Source of the DNA: Helopsaltes ochotensis
Taxonomy: Eukaryota; Chordata; Aves; Passeriformes; Locustellidae
Assembly (NCBI GenBank): GCA_013400155.1
Contig: VXBM01000016.1
Span: 2,133,884-2,197,883 of the forward strand
Direction of reading: 5' to 3'
Length of the DNA stretch: 64,000 bases
Part shown: one piece after another, positions 30,975 to 42,782 of the stretch
Layout of the letters: each line of letters opens with the position of its first letter
Position numbering within the stretch: position 1 is the stretch's first letter
The notes under the pieces: model-generated
What the model was told of the DNA's origin: nothing
What the model saw: only the letters and a program-made list of their open reading frames with translations
Databases searched by the model: none
Made by a program: the position numbers and the translations under genes

Positions 30975-31579
30975 GAGCCCAGAAAGCAGATTGTATCCTG
31001 GGCTGCACCCAAAGTACTGTGAGCAGCAGGACAAGGGAGGGGATTTTGCCCCTTTACTCCCCTCTGGTGAGAGCCTATCTGCAGTGCTGCATCCACTCTT
31101 GGGTCCCCAGCACAGGGAGGACATTGACCTGTTGAGAGAGCCCACAGGAGGGCCACCAAGATGGTTAGAGGCATTGGAGCACCTCTCCTGTGAGGAAAGG
31201 CTGAGAGAAAATTGGGATTGTGCAGCCTGGAGAAGAGAAGGATTCAGAGTGACATGACTGTGGCTTTCCAGTACCTGAAGGGAGCCTGTAAGAAAGATGG
31301 TGGGAGACTATTTACAAGAGCATGTAGTGACAGGACAAGGGGAAATGGCTTCAAACTGCCAGTATTTTTAGATATTAGGAAGAAATTCTTTACCATGAAG
31401 GCAGTGAGTCATTGGAATAGGTTGCCCAGCGAACCTGTGGATGCCTCATACCTGGAGTGTTTAAGGCCAGGTTGGATGGGGCTCTGAACAACCTGGTATA
31501 GTGAGGCATGTCCCTGCCTATGGCAGGGGGTTGAAACTAGATGATCTCCCTTGCAACCCAAATGATTCTACGGCTCCAT
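30975..31579 (+). mobile_element. CR1 LINE 3' copy with remnant of the reverse-transcriptase C-terminus
   Basis: About 600 bases of a CR1 non-LTR retrotransposon lie in plus orientation, antisense to PRKCE. It begins within the ORF2 3' portion (CCTGGGCTGCA block) and passes through GGGTCCCCAGCACAGGGAGG, GGAGGGCCACCAAGATGG, CACCTCTCCTGTGAGG, CAGCCTGGAGAAGAGAAG, CAGTACCTGAAGGGAGCCTG and GGTTGCCCAGCGAACC. It ends with the 3' UTR block CCTATGGCAGGGGGTTG and a short ATTCTA-like tail. Translated pieces are recognisable as the end of the CR1 polyprotein, for example LLGPQHREDIDLL, the TRACSDRTRGNGFKL block and HWNRLP, but they lie in two different frames, so at least one frameshift has occurred. The copy is 5'-truncated and inactive. 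Its good match to the consensus suggests it is younger than the copy at 2143. Confidence 0.95.
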
Positions 31580-34286
31580 TAGTCAGTGATTCATTGTTGA
31601 GTGAAGCATCTCAAGAGCACAATAAAATCTTTGTTAAAAGCCTATCACCTCAGAACCACATTTGCTGTGCACTTCTCTGCATTATTACGAAACTCCGGGA
31701 GATACATTCAACAGCGTGCAAAAAGGCAAAGCCTAACCCTTAGTAGTTTCAACACCACTGCAACTGGGTTATAGAAATATTTTTCATTGTTGGAAGACAA
31801 ACATGACTGAAGGGCACAGGAAAATTCAGTCCCAAGTTTTGTCTGTTAGTAGCAGAATTACATGTAGGAAGCACCTTTAGATTTTTAATGCATTGTGAAA
31901 CAGAAAGCATTCTCTTTCCTCCATAAGAGATTTGTTTGCAGAGCATTATTTTCTTTGGAGCTAGCGTACATGATTCTGCAGAAGCAGCTTTGTGTCTTAA
32001 CATTTTAGCAAAACTAATGGGTTTGTTCTGTATCAGTACAGTTCAGTTTCACATGTGCTGCAGCTCTACTGCATTTTTATTTTGTGTATGTTTCTGCGAG
32101 TTAAAATCTTCTTATCAAACGCTGAGATATAACACACATTTCTTCCTGTTATAAAATACAGACACAAACATCAATCATCTAAAATCAGTGACATTCACCC
32201 AGAAACAAATACAAATATGTTCTGTAACATTTCACTGCTATTATCTGTTGAGAGGCACTGTTGCCCTTTCTATTGAGGGTACCGGAACATGGCTGCCCTC
32301 AGAGGAATGTAAACTTGGCATTAACCCTGGCAGATTCCCACTCCCTGCTCACTCTCATTTAACATTAACTCACTCCTATACTGTTATCAGAGGGTAAAGG
32401 TCATAGCTTTATTTACACAATACAGCACTATACGGTCATTAAACAAGAAAATCTTGCACCAAATAAACATGAAGCAAAAAAACAATGCTGACCTCTCTAC
32501 CAAGAACTCCCCCTGGAAGTACCTTGTCATTTCCCAAATAAGGTCGATGGTGCCGGTCTAGCCTTCTAAATATTAACTGCCCAGCACTGCCCCCCCACAT
32601 ACCCAACTCCCACGCAACAGCCAACTAAGGACTTTTTAATGTTCTAAACCCAGGAGAAATTAGAAAGCATTCTACTGTTGGCAAGACCATGTGGCTCATA
32701 TCCTATTCCCACAGCCTTTACTCATCCTTCCACAGCTGGAAACCTTGTCAAAGGCTCTCCTATACGACATAGCCTTTAGCACAATACATAAACTGGGCAG
32801 ATGGCAGGGTGGACTCCCTCGGTCCGAATGCCAGAAGCCTGGGAACCAACTCTCCTTCCTGCTTCTCATCTCCCTCAGCTCCGCTCCTCTCCACCCCAGC
32901 TCACTGCCTTTTCCTGCAGGGAAGACATCCTGCTTATTTATGCATTTCATGACTGCTAGTCTCCCTAGATCCAGCAAGAAAAAGTGCAAAGAGGGCAGGA
33001 GGCCACTGACTAAAATCCCGTTGGAGTTCATGTTCAGTTTTAGAAACTAGACCAGGCAGAGCAGACAGAGTGTGGATGTAGTCCAGGGCTCAAACCCGGC
33101 CAGGAGCACTGGTCAGGTGGCATGGCTTGGGCAGAAGTCCCTGGAGACACTGGGACTCCAGACACACCTGCCCAATTCACTCCTTGCTTCCTATTTTAAC
33201 TGAAGATGATGGAAATAGTTTGTTGGTCACTTAGGCCAGAAGCAAACTGTAACTTCTCTGTAGCAGACTGCTGCAACAGACAGCTTATGTGGAGAGGACC
33301 TTGTATTCAGTATATTCCAATGCTTAGGTGTGAATATGCCAGGTGAGGGTACAAGGTCTTGCCTGATTTCATGGACCATAGCTAAAGCACCAATTTAACC
33401 TTTAACTGTTCGGAGTTGCAATAAGATGATCTTTACATGCTTAAATCAAAATGCTCCATGTCTAGTTTTGCTTAAAAAAAAATAGGGAGGAGGGGAATTT
33501 TCTTTGGCTGCTGTCACTCAGAAATAACACAGTAAGGTAACTTGGGAGAATGATGACTTTTAACATGTTAACCACTGACCATGCAACATTTTCATCAGTG
33601 TAAATATAACTCCTCATGACTCTGCCAAGGTTGCACTGAATCACACAACCACCAATGAAGTCACACTTTCTAAATAAATATTCTTATTTCACATAAAAAC
33701 ACACTAATGAAAGTGCTTTTAATTTTAGATAGTTCTTCTTTCTGAAACACTGGTGTGTGCTGCCCTGATAAACAGGAATGCTGGGAAAATTGATCATCCA
33801 GGGAAAACTTCAGTTAGTGTTCAAACAAGTTCTTAGGGTAGTTGGGTATGGAAAAAGCCTGGAGGTGCTCAAGGATTGGCATCAGCATATTTACATCCAC
33901 ATTTGCCTCGATTCAGTGTTAATAAATCCTTCATCATGACCAACACATTAATTACAGAGTGCGGAGAGCCTCAGAAAGCTCCAGCAAGTTACAGGCTGGG
34001 CTATTACTTCATATTGCTGAGGAACATAATAACCCATAGTTAGGAATAAGGACTCCATCATGACCAGCTGCTGCACGATTTGAAGGCAACATTTCACAGA
34101 TCTTACACTTGAAAGCAAAAAATTTGCTCCTGCATTAGTCAACCCAAAGCAGGTGACACTAATTTCCCAATTAAGATATTTTTCATCCTTTCAGGTGAAG
34201 TGAAATTGTATACATTAAGTTTTTTTCTTTTGTATTTCAGAGAGTGTGCTTGAATGATTCTGGAGGATAACAGAGATCAAGCAACA

Positions 34287-34454
34287 CGCAACTACTGACA
34301 CAATGCTTACAGCTCACACGGTTATTTCCTAAGTCATGTATGAACTGGGGACACCGTCATTTATGTTCATGAAGTGGTACCCCGTTCTAGAGCTGGCCTT
34401 CCGGCCCGGGGGGACAACAGTTCCTTGTAGGTATTTTGGGCTACAGCTGAGTCA
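34287..34454. promoter_or_regulatory. CpG cluster with an AP-1-type site, candidate regulatory patch
   Basis: Six CpGs fall in about 124 bases (34287-34410), including the GC-rich core CCTTCCGGCCCGGGGGGAC, within otherwise CpG-depleted intron. A perfect AP-1-type consensus TGAGTCA lies at 34448-34454. This could be a conserved enhancer or a fragment of an unrecognised repeat. Regulatory function is inference only. Confidence 0.25.
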
Positions 34455-35776
34455 CCTCACTTGAACTCCTACACTGAGAGCAGAGACAGCCACCCAACAG
34501 AGACAGCCCAACAACTGCAAGTGAAACAAGAACATGCCACGTTTACATGTACCTGCAGAAAGGGCACAGGAATGTTGAAATTCAGTACAAGAGGGGAGTA
34601 CAGAACTGACAGTTACTTAACACACACAGTTCATTGCATTTTCCCTACATGACAATAATACTAATACATTTTATATAGACATAATATATATTAAGATATT
34701 ATGATAACTGAATTTAAATACACCAGACCCCAGGGGAAGGACGTGGTCCACAACCTTTCATCACCAAGTTCAAACTCCAGTCCAGCTCACAAGAAAATTC
34801 AAAATGAGATTTCTAGTCCTTAATTCCTGAAGCTTGGGTACATTTTTTCCAGTGGTGCAATTGCAATTGCATAACACAAACAAGGACAAGTGCCAGAAAA
34901 TGGGATTGAAACTTCTCTAGTGTCTGATTAACTCTACTTGTATTATCAGGCCCCAGCCTGACATGTGCCTGAATAGTTGAATGCCAGATGAGAGGGAAGG
35001 TGGCAGGGATAATGTAAATATTTTTATTAAGCTGTTGAAGTGTTTTGGACACAACAGTAACATCACACCTTTAAAAATGCCACAGTAAAAATTATCCTAA
35101 ATTTTATCTATCATACAAGATGTATTCAGTAATGGGAATATCTTTATATATAAAGTTGTGAGGTTCATCTTTATTTCCAATTTGAACTCAATGAATATAA
35201 GGAGGATAAACAAAAGGAAGATATATGTAATTCCAATAAGCACACTGGTAATTGGACAAGTCTGGGAACAAGTGTTGGGCCAGATGCAAAGATGTGAACT
35301 CAGAGAATAATTTCTATTGCCAAACAGGGAGCTGGCTTTCTTTTTGAACTTAGGGGAAACAAGGATAAACCAATTATTATAAAAGATGATCATTTAGTAT
35401 CATCATAGCACTTTCTAAAAACCTAACCAACAAGCCAAAGCATGAGCTAAAGCTAGTTATTTACTTCCAAAAATATAACTTTGTTTAGCTCCAAACAAAT
35501 ACTTCCACATACAAGACTGAAAAAAGATCAGAAGGTATAGCAGCTATTTTGAAACCTACATTTCCATAAAACATCTTAGTTTATTTATATATTCCCCACT
35601 TTCCTTGAAGTAGTGCCCACACAAGCAGTATTTCCCACTTTGGAGAATAACCATTAATTTCACACCACAATGTTTTTTCTAGAAATATAATTACACAGAA
35701 GACAAGTATTCCTTATTAAAATATCTGAAGGCATGTTAGGTAGTTATGACTGGTAGTTATTCAGGAACAAAGGTTG

Positions 35777-35813
35777 TTTCATTTTCTTTTTTTTCTTTCC
35801 CTTTTCTTTCCTT
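35777..35813. repeat. Pyrimidine (T/C) tract
   Basis: A nearly pure T/C stretch of CTTTT and CTTTC units on the plus strand. It is a polypurine run on the PRKCE transcript and therefore does not act as a splice acceptor for this gene. Confidence 0.8.
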
Positions 35814-37789
35814 GTTTGCCAGCTAATAAGAACTTTTGAGATGTAAAGGAGTGACTTGACCCCAATGCATTTTTAACATTGTAGTAAATAATGCAGTGAG
35901 GTATGGAATAATTAGGCTGAAACTGTTCTGTGCAAGACAACCATTCTTACGCATGCTTGACATCAACAAATGCATTCTCCCAAGGCCTGGCACACTGTGA
36001 ATGAATTGTGACATTTTCTTATGATTAATTATTTTAAAATAATTTCTAACTTCTTTCTTCTGCTTGTATTTTACAGCATAACTGGGATGTACATTTTAAA
36101 AATATTTGAACTCCTAGTATCTCACAGTTTGGAAAATGAATTATTCTTAGAGACATAGGTATGTCAAGATCCAAAAGCCTAAGTCAAAACAAAATACAAC
36201 TGAATCTGTTAATAAGTTCTTCCTGTTGCTTTCAATAGTTCATGCTTTCATCCTGCAACTCATGTTCTCTTGTGTCTTCTGATCATACACTCAGCATAAC
36301 ATGCTATTTACAAGTTCAGTGTCATACTCTAGCATGTGTGTCAGACATGTCAGCATAGTGTCTGAAACAAAAGTTGTGAGTACACTGAGAAGTTTAAATA
36401 ATGGAACATTGCCTCAGAATGACATTTCTCCTGTGATGGAAGCATTCTGATGATGAAGTCATAAAAAGAATATAGGCACATGAAGAGATTCAACGCGTCC
36501 AGCTAGGAGCCAACACCCAGCAGAAGCTACATACAGGACAAGGGAAAAGAGGTAGGAAAGTAAGAGTAGAAACAGAGAAGAATGTGCGTTAAGGGATGGG
36601 AGCAATGAAAGATGGGAGGTGGATTAGTGCACAATCATATAAAACAGGGAGACGTAATTTTATACCAATTCTTTCTTGCTGGTTCACAGAAATCATTAAA
36701 ATGACTGCTAATTACAAGGTGTCTACCTCCAGTTTCCAGGAGGAGCAAATTAGCTCAAGTATTTTATGGAAACAAGTCCTCAAAATACTTCACTTTTCAA
36801 AGTGCCAAGCTTGTCTGTTCCCCTTATGACAGATACCTATAAATTCTCAAGTTGCCACATTCCATTATGTGAATGTACAAATGCCCAGCTTTGGCAATAA
36901 ATGCAGACAGTGAACAGGAAATATGATATGGGCAGGAAAGGTAAGAAATGTGTTGGATCTTCAGCACTTGAAAAAAATAAACCCACGGGAAGTGTCAGGG
37001 CCAAAAGTACAACCCAGTATGCAAACATCATACCAGTGTTAATAAAAGATGGAGATTAGGAGCTGCAGCTAGCAAGGAGTTTTATAAAGAAAACGAGATT
37101 TTTGATGAAAAGACTTTCAAAGAGATTTATTTTCCTCAGAAGCTGTGATATTCTGCTGTTTGCTATGTCTCTGGAAAGGAGACGCCTTTGAGAAATTTGC
37201 CTTTGAATCCCTTTGTATGTGGGAAAGCCAATTGCTTCTAATAGAAGTTACCACTCAACCCTGGTTACTAAACTTTTAATATTTCCTTCTCAATTTCTAG
37301 TACTCTCAAGACCTGCCTTTATATGTAGCCAGGAATGTGACAAATTCCATATCCCTATCTTGAAGTTTCTGCTCAGGAAATCTGAGACTGCCTGTCCCTG
37401 AGATGACTACCTCAAATCAAAACTGATAACCTGAAAGAGGGTAGGAATATCAAGGGGAAAACCAGAATTCAGTTAGGTCTGAAGAACTCAGAGTTTTTAC
37501 TAGATAGGACAGATTTAGATCACAAAACCTATTAAGCATGTTGCTTGTGAAAGCCCCAATTTATCTCAAGTAATAACAGACTGCTAAAAACAAATAAAAA
37601 CAGAGAGGAAGTGTGAAATGACAAGATAAAGGATTTAATAAACACACTAACATCAGGGTGAAATTTTTCAAAGCAAATCCTTACTTTTAATAATAAAGGC
37701 TATCCCTAAGTGCATTCTTCATCCCAGCACAACAATATGCACTTTTTGTGTGTGTTGTGTGCATGGGTGTTGAAGATTAGAGACTTGGG

Positions 37790-38141
37790 CCGGTGGGGGA
37801 GGTACAAATGGATGCAGGGCACTTGAAAGCAAATCCGAATTGCCTCCAACAAGCCACTTCCCGCTGGTGACTAAGGCTTCACCCAAACAGTCAAGAGGAA
37901 GGGGCATAAGCAAAGCGTTGCAAGCGACCATCCTGATTGTATCGGAGTGGAGACAACTAAGACAAACAAACTCAGGAAGTGGCAGAGGGTTAGAAACCGA
38001 GGGGAAATCTATGGCACAGAGAGGAAAGTGAAGAGACTGCGCAGATCTGCAGAAAGGTCACCTCTGGGTCGCACTGTGCCAAAGCTTTTTCAAACCCACT
38101 TTATTTGGACTAGAACACAAAACTGGCACACACAGCTGGCG
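37790..38141. promoter_or_regulatory. CpG-enriched patch near the 38320 exon
   Basis: Ten CpGs occur in about 350 bases, clearly above the surrounding intron where CpGs are much sparser. The patch sits about 180 bases beyond the donor of the exon at 38320. It is not dense enough to be a classical CpG island and has no recognisable coding potential or repeat signature. It may be a conserved intronic regulatory element or simply a locally unmethylated segment; this is inference. Confidence 0.25.
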
Positions 38142-38319
38142 ACTGCTGCAGAGGCTATTCAAATGTTAACATTCTCAATGATAAACAGCCAAAAAAAAGT
38201 TCTGTGTAAGCAAATTGGAACAAACAACTAATCTAAAACTGGTTGCTAAGAGATGGAGGATTTCAGCCAAAACCATCCCAAAGCCCCAAGAATACTGTAT
38301 TTTTGATCAAAAAAAGTAC

Positions 38320-38474
38320 CTGTAGATGACGCCATGTTGGTGAAGAAACATGAGTGCTGATGTGACCTCTGCAGCATAAAAGCGGGATCGAGGCTCGTCA
38401 AATTTGCGTGAGCGTTGGATTTGAAACATTAGGTCTCCTCCATTTACATATTCCATGACGAAAAAGAGGCGGTC
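38320..38474 (-). CDS. PRKCE: PRKCE exon: kinase hinge to YR of the catalytic loop
   Basis: This 155-base internal exon encodes 51 residues plus two bases of an Arg codon, about residues 480-530 of the human protein. It reads DRLFFVMEYVNGGDLMFQIQ at the start, giving the Met gatekeeper, hinge MEYVNGG and the first C-lobe helix, and ends HQHGVIY followed by AG. The 5' boundary is an acceptor ending TTTCAG at 38475-38480 and opens in phase 0. The 3' boundary is donor GTAC at 38316-38319 and closes after codon position 2. The AG is completed by a G in the exon at 14539 to give the Arg of the YRD catalytic motif. Read-through into the intron meets a stop after Arg-Tyr-Phe-Phe. The preceding exon, ending in the N-lobe sequence, was not found up to 64000. 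All visible residues match the mammalian epsilon sequence as I recall it. Confidence 0.97.
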
Positions 38475-41400
38475 CTGAAATTAATTAAAGAGTGCTATTT
38501 AGCTAATTTCTTTTAGTGATATAAAGGACTGCTTGAAGTTACCCTTTAAATGACTGGAGCATTTACATCAAGAAATAAAAGAAACTAATGCTGTGATTCC
38601 GAAAAAGGAGAAAGTCTGCAACCAAAATTCACCAAACCTAAAGAAAATGAGATGAGTCTTAAAGTGAGAAATGAGAAGAAGGCAACCAAAATACCATATA
38701 AAACAACACACACACACATCAACTTCCACACATCAACAAACACATATGGAATTATAATCTAGTTCATATAGTAACAGAGATACTTAAGTGTTGTTATTTC
38801 TTTTATAATTTAGCCATGAAAATTATAGTTTTAGAAAATTTAGCCATAATAACCCATGAAAAGGTAAGTCAATTTTGTCAACTACTGACAGGCTGCTGGG
38901 CATATTTCAGTCTTCTTTCTTCACTTTTGTCTTACCAGTTACTTTGTCTTCAAAGCATCTTCCCCAAGTAATGTAAAAATTATTTAGAATTGTTAAGCTA
39001 TAGAAACCAGTGCTGCTAATCTCAAACACTTACATTTGTTTTTTAGTTGCCTCAAACCCTCATAATGGAATAGGATTACATTATTAAAATACCTATCAGG
39101 TTCTTTCAATTTTCTTCTAATGCTTATCACTTCCCAGTTCAAGCTTTCAAACCTATTTCCACAGGCTAGACTAGAAAGGAATATTCTTTGAGAATAGCAA
39201 CTGAGATTCTCAGGCAGTCACATCATTAACCCAAAAGTTAAGCACAAGCTGAAATAATCAGAACTGAAAATGTCAGTAAACTAAACATGTGCTTGGCATC
39301 TTGAACCATTTATTATCTAAACTGGCAATGCAGGTGAAGGCATAAGGAAAGAAATGACGCACATCTACTTGATATAATTTAGATCAAATTTTTTAAGTGT
39401 TTCTTACAAATTTTCATATTTTTCCCCGGTCTGTACTAATACCCCTAAATCTTGAACTTCTTGCCTGTTCACCCTTGGTGAATGCCTACTCCACATTCTT
39501 TATTTCCTTACTGCCGATTATCTACAGCTACATGCACATGAGTTTAGTTAGAGGTTGAGGTAATCCTGATGTGATATGACACGGACATTTCTTTCCCTGG
39601 TCACATGATTCACAGGTGTGTGAGCATGGCTCCTCTGCAGCTCTGATGCCACACTGCAGTTTGGCTCCAGCTCCTAGTGTCTGGTGTGTCGGGTTGAAGA
39701 AAATGAGACAAGATGTGACATTGCTTTTGACAAGGAAAAACAACAGAAGATCGAAATTAATTAACCTCCCCCATGCGAATCCAAGCCTGCAGATTACATA
39801 GTTTATATATATGAATCCAGAAAGTCATAAATATTTGTCATTTGTCTTTAATCATCTACTCTATGACTCAGACTCAGAGCACAGCACTTAAAAATACCCT
39901 AAAACTTAAGTGTGTGCATTAATGCTGCTCACTAAATGACTAAATGTTGTACTTACCAGGGATGCTTCCTGGAGGAGGCTAGAAATGTTTGTCTGACTTT
40001 TTGCTGATTACAGAAAGGGGATGCAGAAAAAAAATTTGTGCCTTTCCTCCTCTATCTTGGGAACACAGAAACTGCTGGATTGCATGAAATTTGGAAAGCC
40101 AGGTGAACTGGTATTCTTGTTAACACATTGCTAATGACTTTGGTACATTTTCCAACACTTTTCTTGCCATTTCCTAGGAAGGAAGATCTCCTGAAGAATA
40201 GCATCAAAGCTTCTGGCTGCATCACACACTCAAAAGAGTATGGATTCAGAGCCACACCTTTGCTCTTTTTGTAATGCTCAGTACTGCTGATATGAAATGT
40301 TCAGAATCATAGTGCAGACCTTCTGACAGTGTCAGGCTTAACTATCACCCTCTTTGCCTCCTTAGGCAAAAATATGGGTCCTTGTTCTGTCTGATTTATC
40401 TTTGGAACCAGTAAGAATTACAGCCTTGCTTTTAAAAGAAAATCTGGTAGTTCTCAGATAGTCTTAGGACTTCAGAAGCTAGAGCTTAAGGGTAAGACCA
40501 ACACAGTCAGGTTTGTGATGAAGTCAGTCAACAGCACAGCTGTATTGCTACTGGAACATAATGTAAGAGGATACAACATCCCTACGAAGAAGATGTGGGC
40601 ATTGTCCTTTGTTAGGCTTCTCACTGCTGCACCACAGACTATCTCTGAAGAGCATTTTCAAGTGTCCCTTTGCAGGTCTTTCCCTAAGATTATCTCACAT
40701 GGATACAGTTCAGTGTTTCAAGCATAAAACTCACTGGACTGCAGGCTGAAGACAGTAGGACTAATTGTTACTTGGCTACAGTAACTTCTCCTAACACTTG
40801 TTGAAATTGAACTTTCTTACACTTATTTTATTCTTATTTTAACCTTTCTAAACTTGAGTGGGATCAACGAGGAAAATGAAGCTGCAACTCTCATTCTCCT
40901 GAGCAGCCATATTCATTCCCAACGTTGATATCATTTTGCTGCACCTACGACAAGTAGAAAACAAACAATGCTGATGCGAAGTGATGGTGCTGTGCCTTAC
41001 AGCTGTGACTCCCAAATGGTGACCTTCAACTTGTCATTGAGCTGGGAGCTGCTGCTCCCCACAGTGATAACACCAGAAAAAGACTGAGTCACACAATTGT
41101 ATAGATGTCAGGATAGACTGGTTTTTTTCTCATATTAAATATTCTGTGTTTGATCCAAATGCTTTTTTGACATTCACTAAGTGCCTAATTGCCAATTATT
41201 AATGTCATAAATTGTTTTTAGCTAAAGCTTCAAGTTCTTCTCTTGTAGTCCAGTCTTTTTTAGGCCACTAGCAGTTTAGCTAATTGAAAATTTAACCTGG
41301 ACTCTTTAGCAGAGTATCTTGTCACCAAGCAGTCTGAACAAAAGGTTTAGCAATATTCTCTGAGCTGGACACTGATACCTATCAATCATCTCTAATTCTT

Positions 41401-42769
41401 TTATACCTTCCTTTCTGTGCACATCCCATTCTTAATTTGAAGGGGGATTTCTGACAGATTCTGCAGCTTACTTGACAATCTCATCAAAAGTATAACTACT
41501 GAAAGCAGAATGAACAGCTCAGTAATTGAATTTGTTCTGCTGTTGAATTTTTCTACTACATATCTATATTTCAAATATTTTTTTCAGCTTTCCTCAGTAA
41601 ACATTTCAGTTTTCTACTGAGAATTCACAGAAAAAAAACTAGTTTGAACGTTCTGGTCTCTGTTTACAGTGAGTCTGAAAAAGCCCCCTAGCATGGAGTA
41701 AACAGTAAGATGCATAACATGCACAAGCACAGCAGACTAGATTTTCAACATTAGAAGGTGTAATCTTTTTTCGATTAAATATATTCATTCAGTCCTTATG
41801 GAAACTACTTTCTTAAAAACACTCTCTGGTCTTTCTTTTTGTTCAGGACAATGATGTGATCAGCTGAGACTCACATTTACTTGAAAAGAAGATGCAAGAG
41901 AACAGAGAATATTTTATGAATAGGAGCTGAGATCGACATTGCTTTTTATTTCCATAACCTCAACAACAACAGACACACTACTTTGACTTTTACACTCAAA
42001 CCCTTTTTCATATCTTTCATCATAGGTTAATGTTCAAAATACAGGTTACCAACCCTCTGACTCCTTCCTTTCTGTCCACAGAGTGACCCAATGAGACCTC
42101 TGAGTTCAATGCAGAGAGGATGAAATCCTCCCAAATAGTAGTGAAATAACTGTATTATTCCTGATTATATGTATATATATCCTACATGTACCACCAGGAG
42201 TTATTCAAACATTGAAGTATGAGAAGATAAAGTGAAGACCCTTAAGAATTTTACATTAAGGGACAACCCGGTGTTTACTGAGTTAAAAATGAGATATAAG
42301 GTATGACTTTAGTTTATTAGGTTGTGTTCTAAGGGAAAATTGAATGGGTTTGGTTTGGACTGCATTATTTTTGAACTTTGTTTTCATAACATTTGGGAAG
42401 TATGTTTTGATGAATAAAATAAATGTAAAGCAGTCCTGGGAACTCTTTAATTACATAAACTGAAATAAAAGGCAAAATCACAAACAAAGACATTACAGAT
42501 TAATCCTCTCTTGGCACCTATAAAGCAAAAAAAGTACTGCAAAGTAAGCTAATATTTTTTCTGAAGTAAACTAATATGTTTTTGGAAGTAATTTGATTCT
42601 TTTTCAGGGTTTATTTTAGCCCTTAATCATACTGCTTTTCTGTGAATTTCTCAAAAGATATGGTTGAATGAGAATACTTAAAATAACAAATGGAAATGAA
42701 AGCAGAGCACAATGCATGAATAAGAGATTTTAAAAGAAAACTGCATATGAAATAAACAGGCTAAGAGTT

Positions 42770-42782
42770 AAAAAAAAAAAAA
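42770..42782. repeat. A-run
   Basis: About 13 consecutive A residues with no recognisable retroelement body upstream. It is a simple homopolymer. Confidence 0.75.

Larger units (their letters stand above)
14540..38319 (-). other. PRKCE 23.8 kb intron splitting the catalytic-loop Arg codon
   Basis: This complete intron of 23,780 bases has donor GTACTT at its high end and an acceptor ending TTTCAG at its low end. It interrupts the Arg codon of the YRD motif after the second base. Contents recognised are an AT-rich tract at 15596-15662, a T/G-rich tract at 18901-19018, a small GC-rich patch at about 22490-22640, a CR1 copy at 30975-31579, a mixed GC-elevated stretch at about 32500-33180, a CpG cluster at 34287-34454, a pyrimidine tract at 35777-35813 and a CpG-enriched patch at 37790-38141. 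The rest, including long stretches such as 15.7-18.8 kb and 23-30 kb, shows nothing I can name. Confidence 0.85.

Noticed and set aside
30991..31487. Two adjacent plus-strand frames (88 and 91 codons) as a host gene
   Set aside because: They are the frameshifted C-terminal part of the CR1 polyprotein, with the RTRGNGFKL and HWNRLP landmarks.
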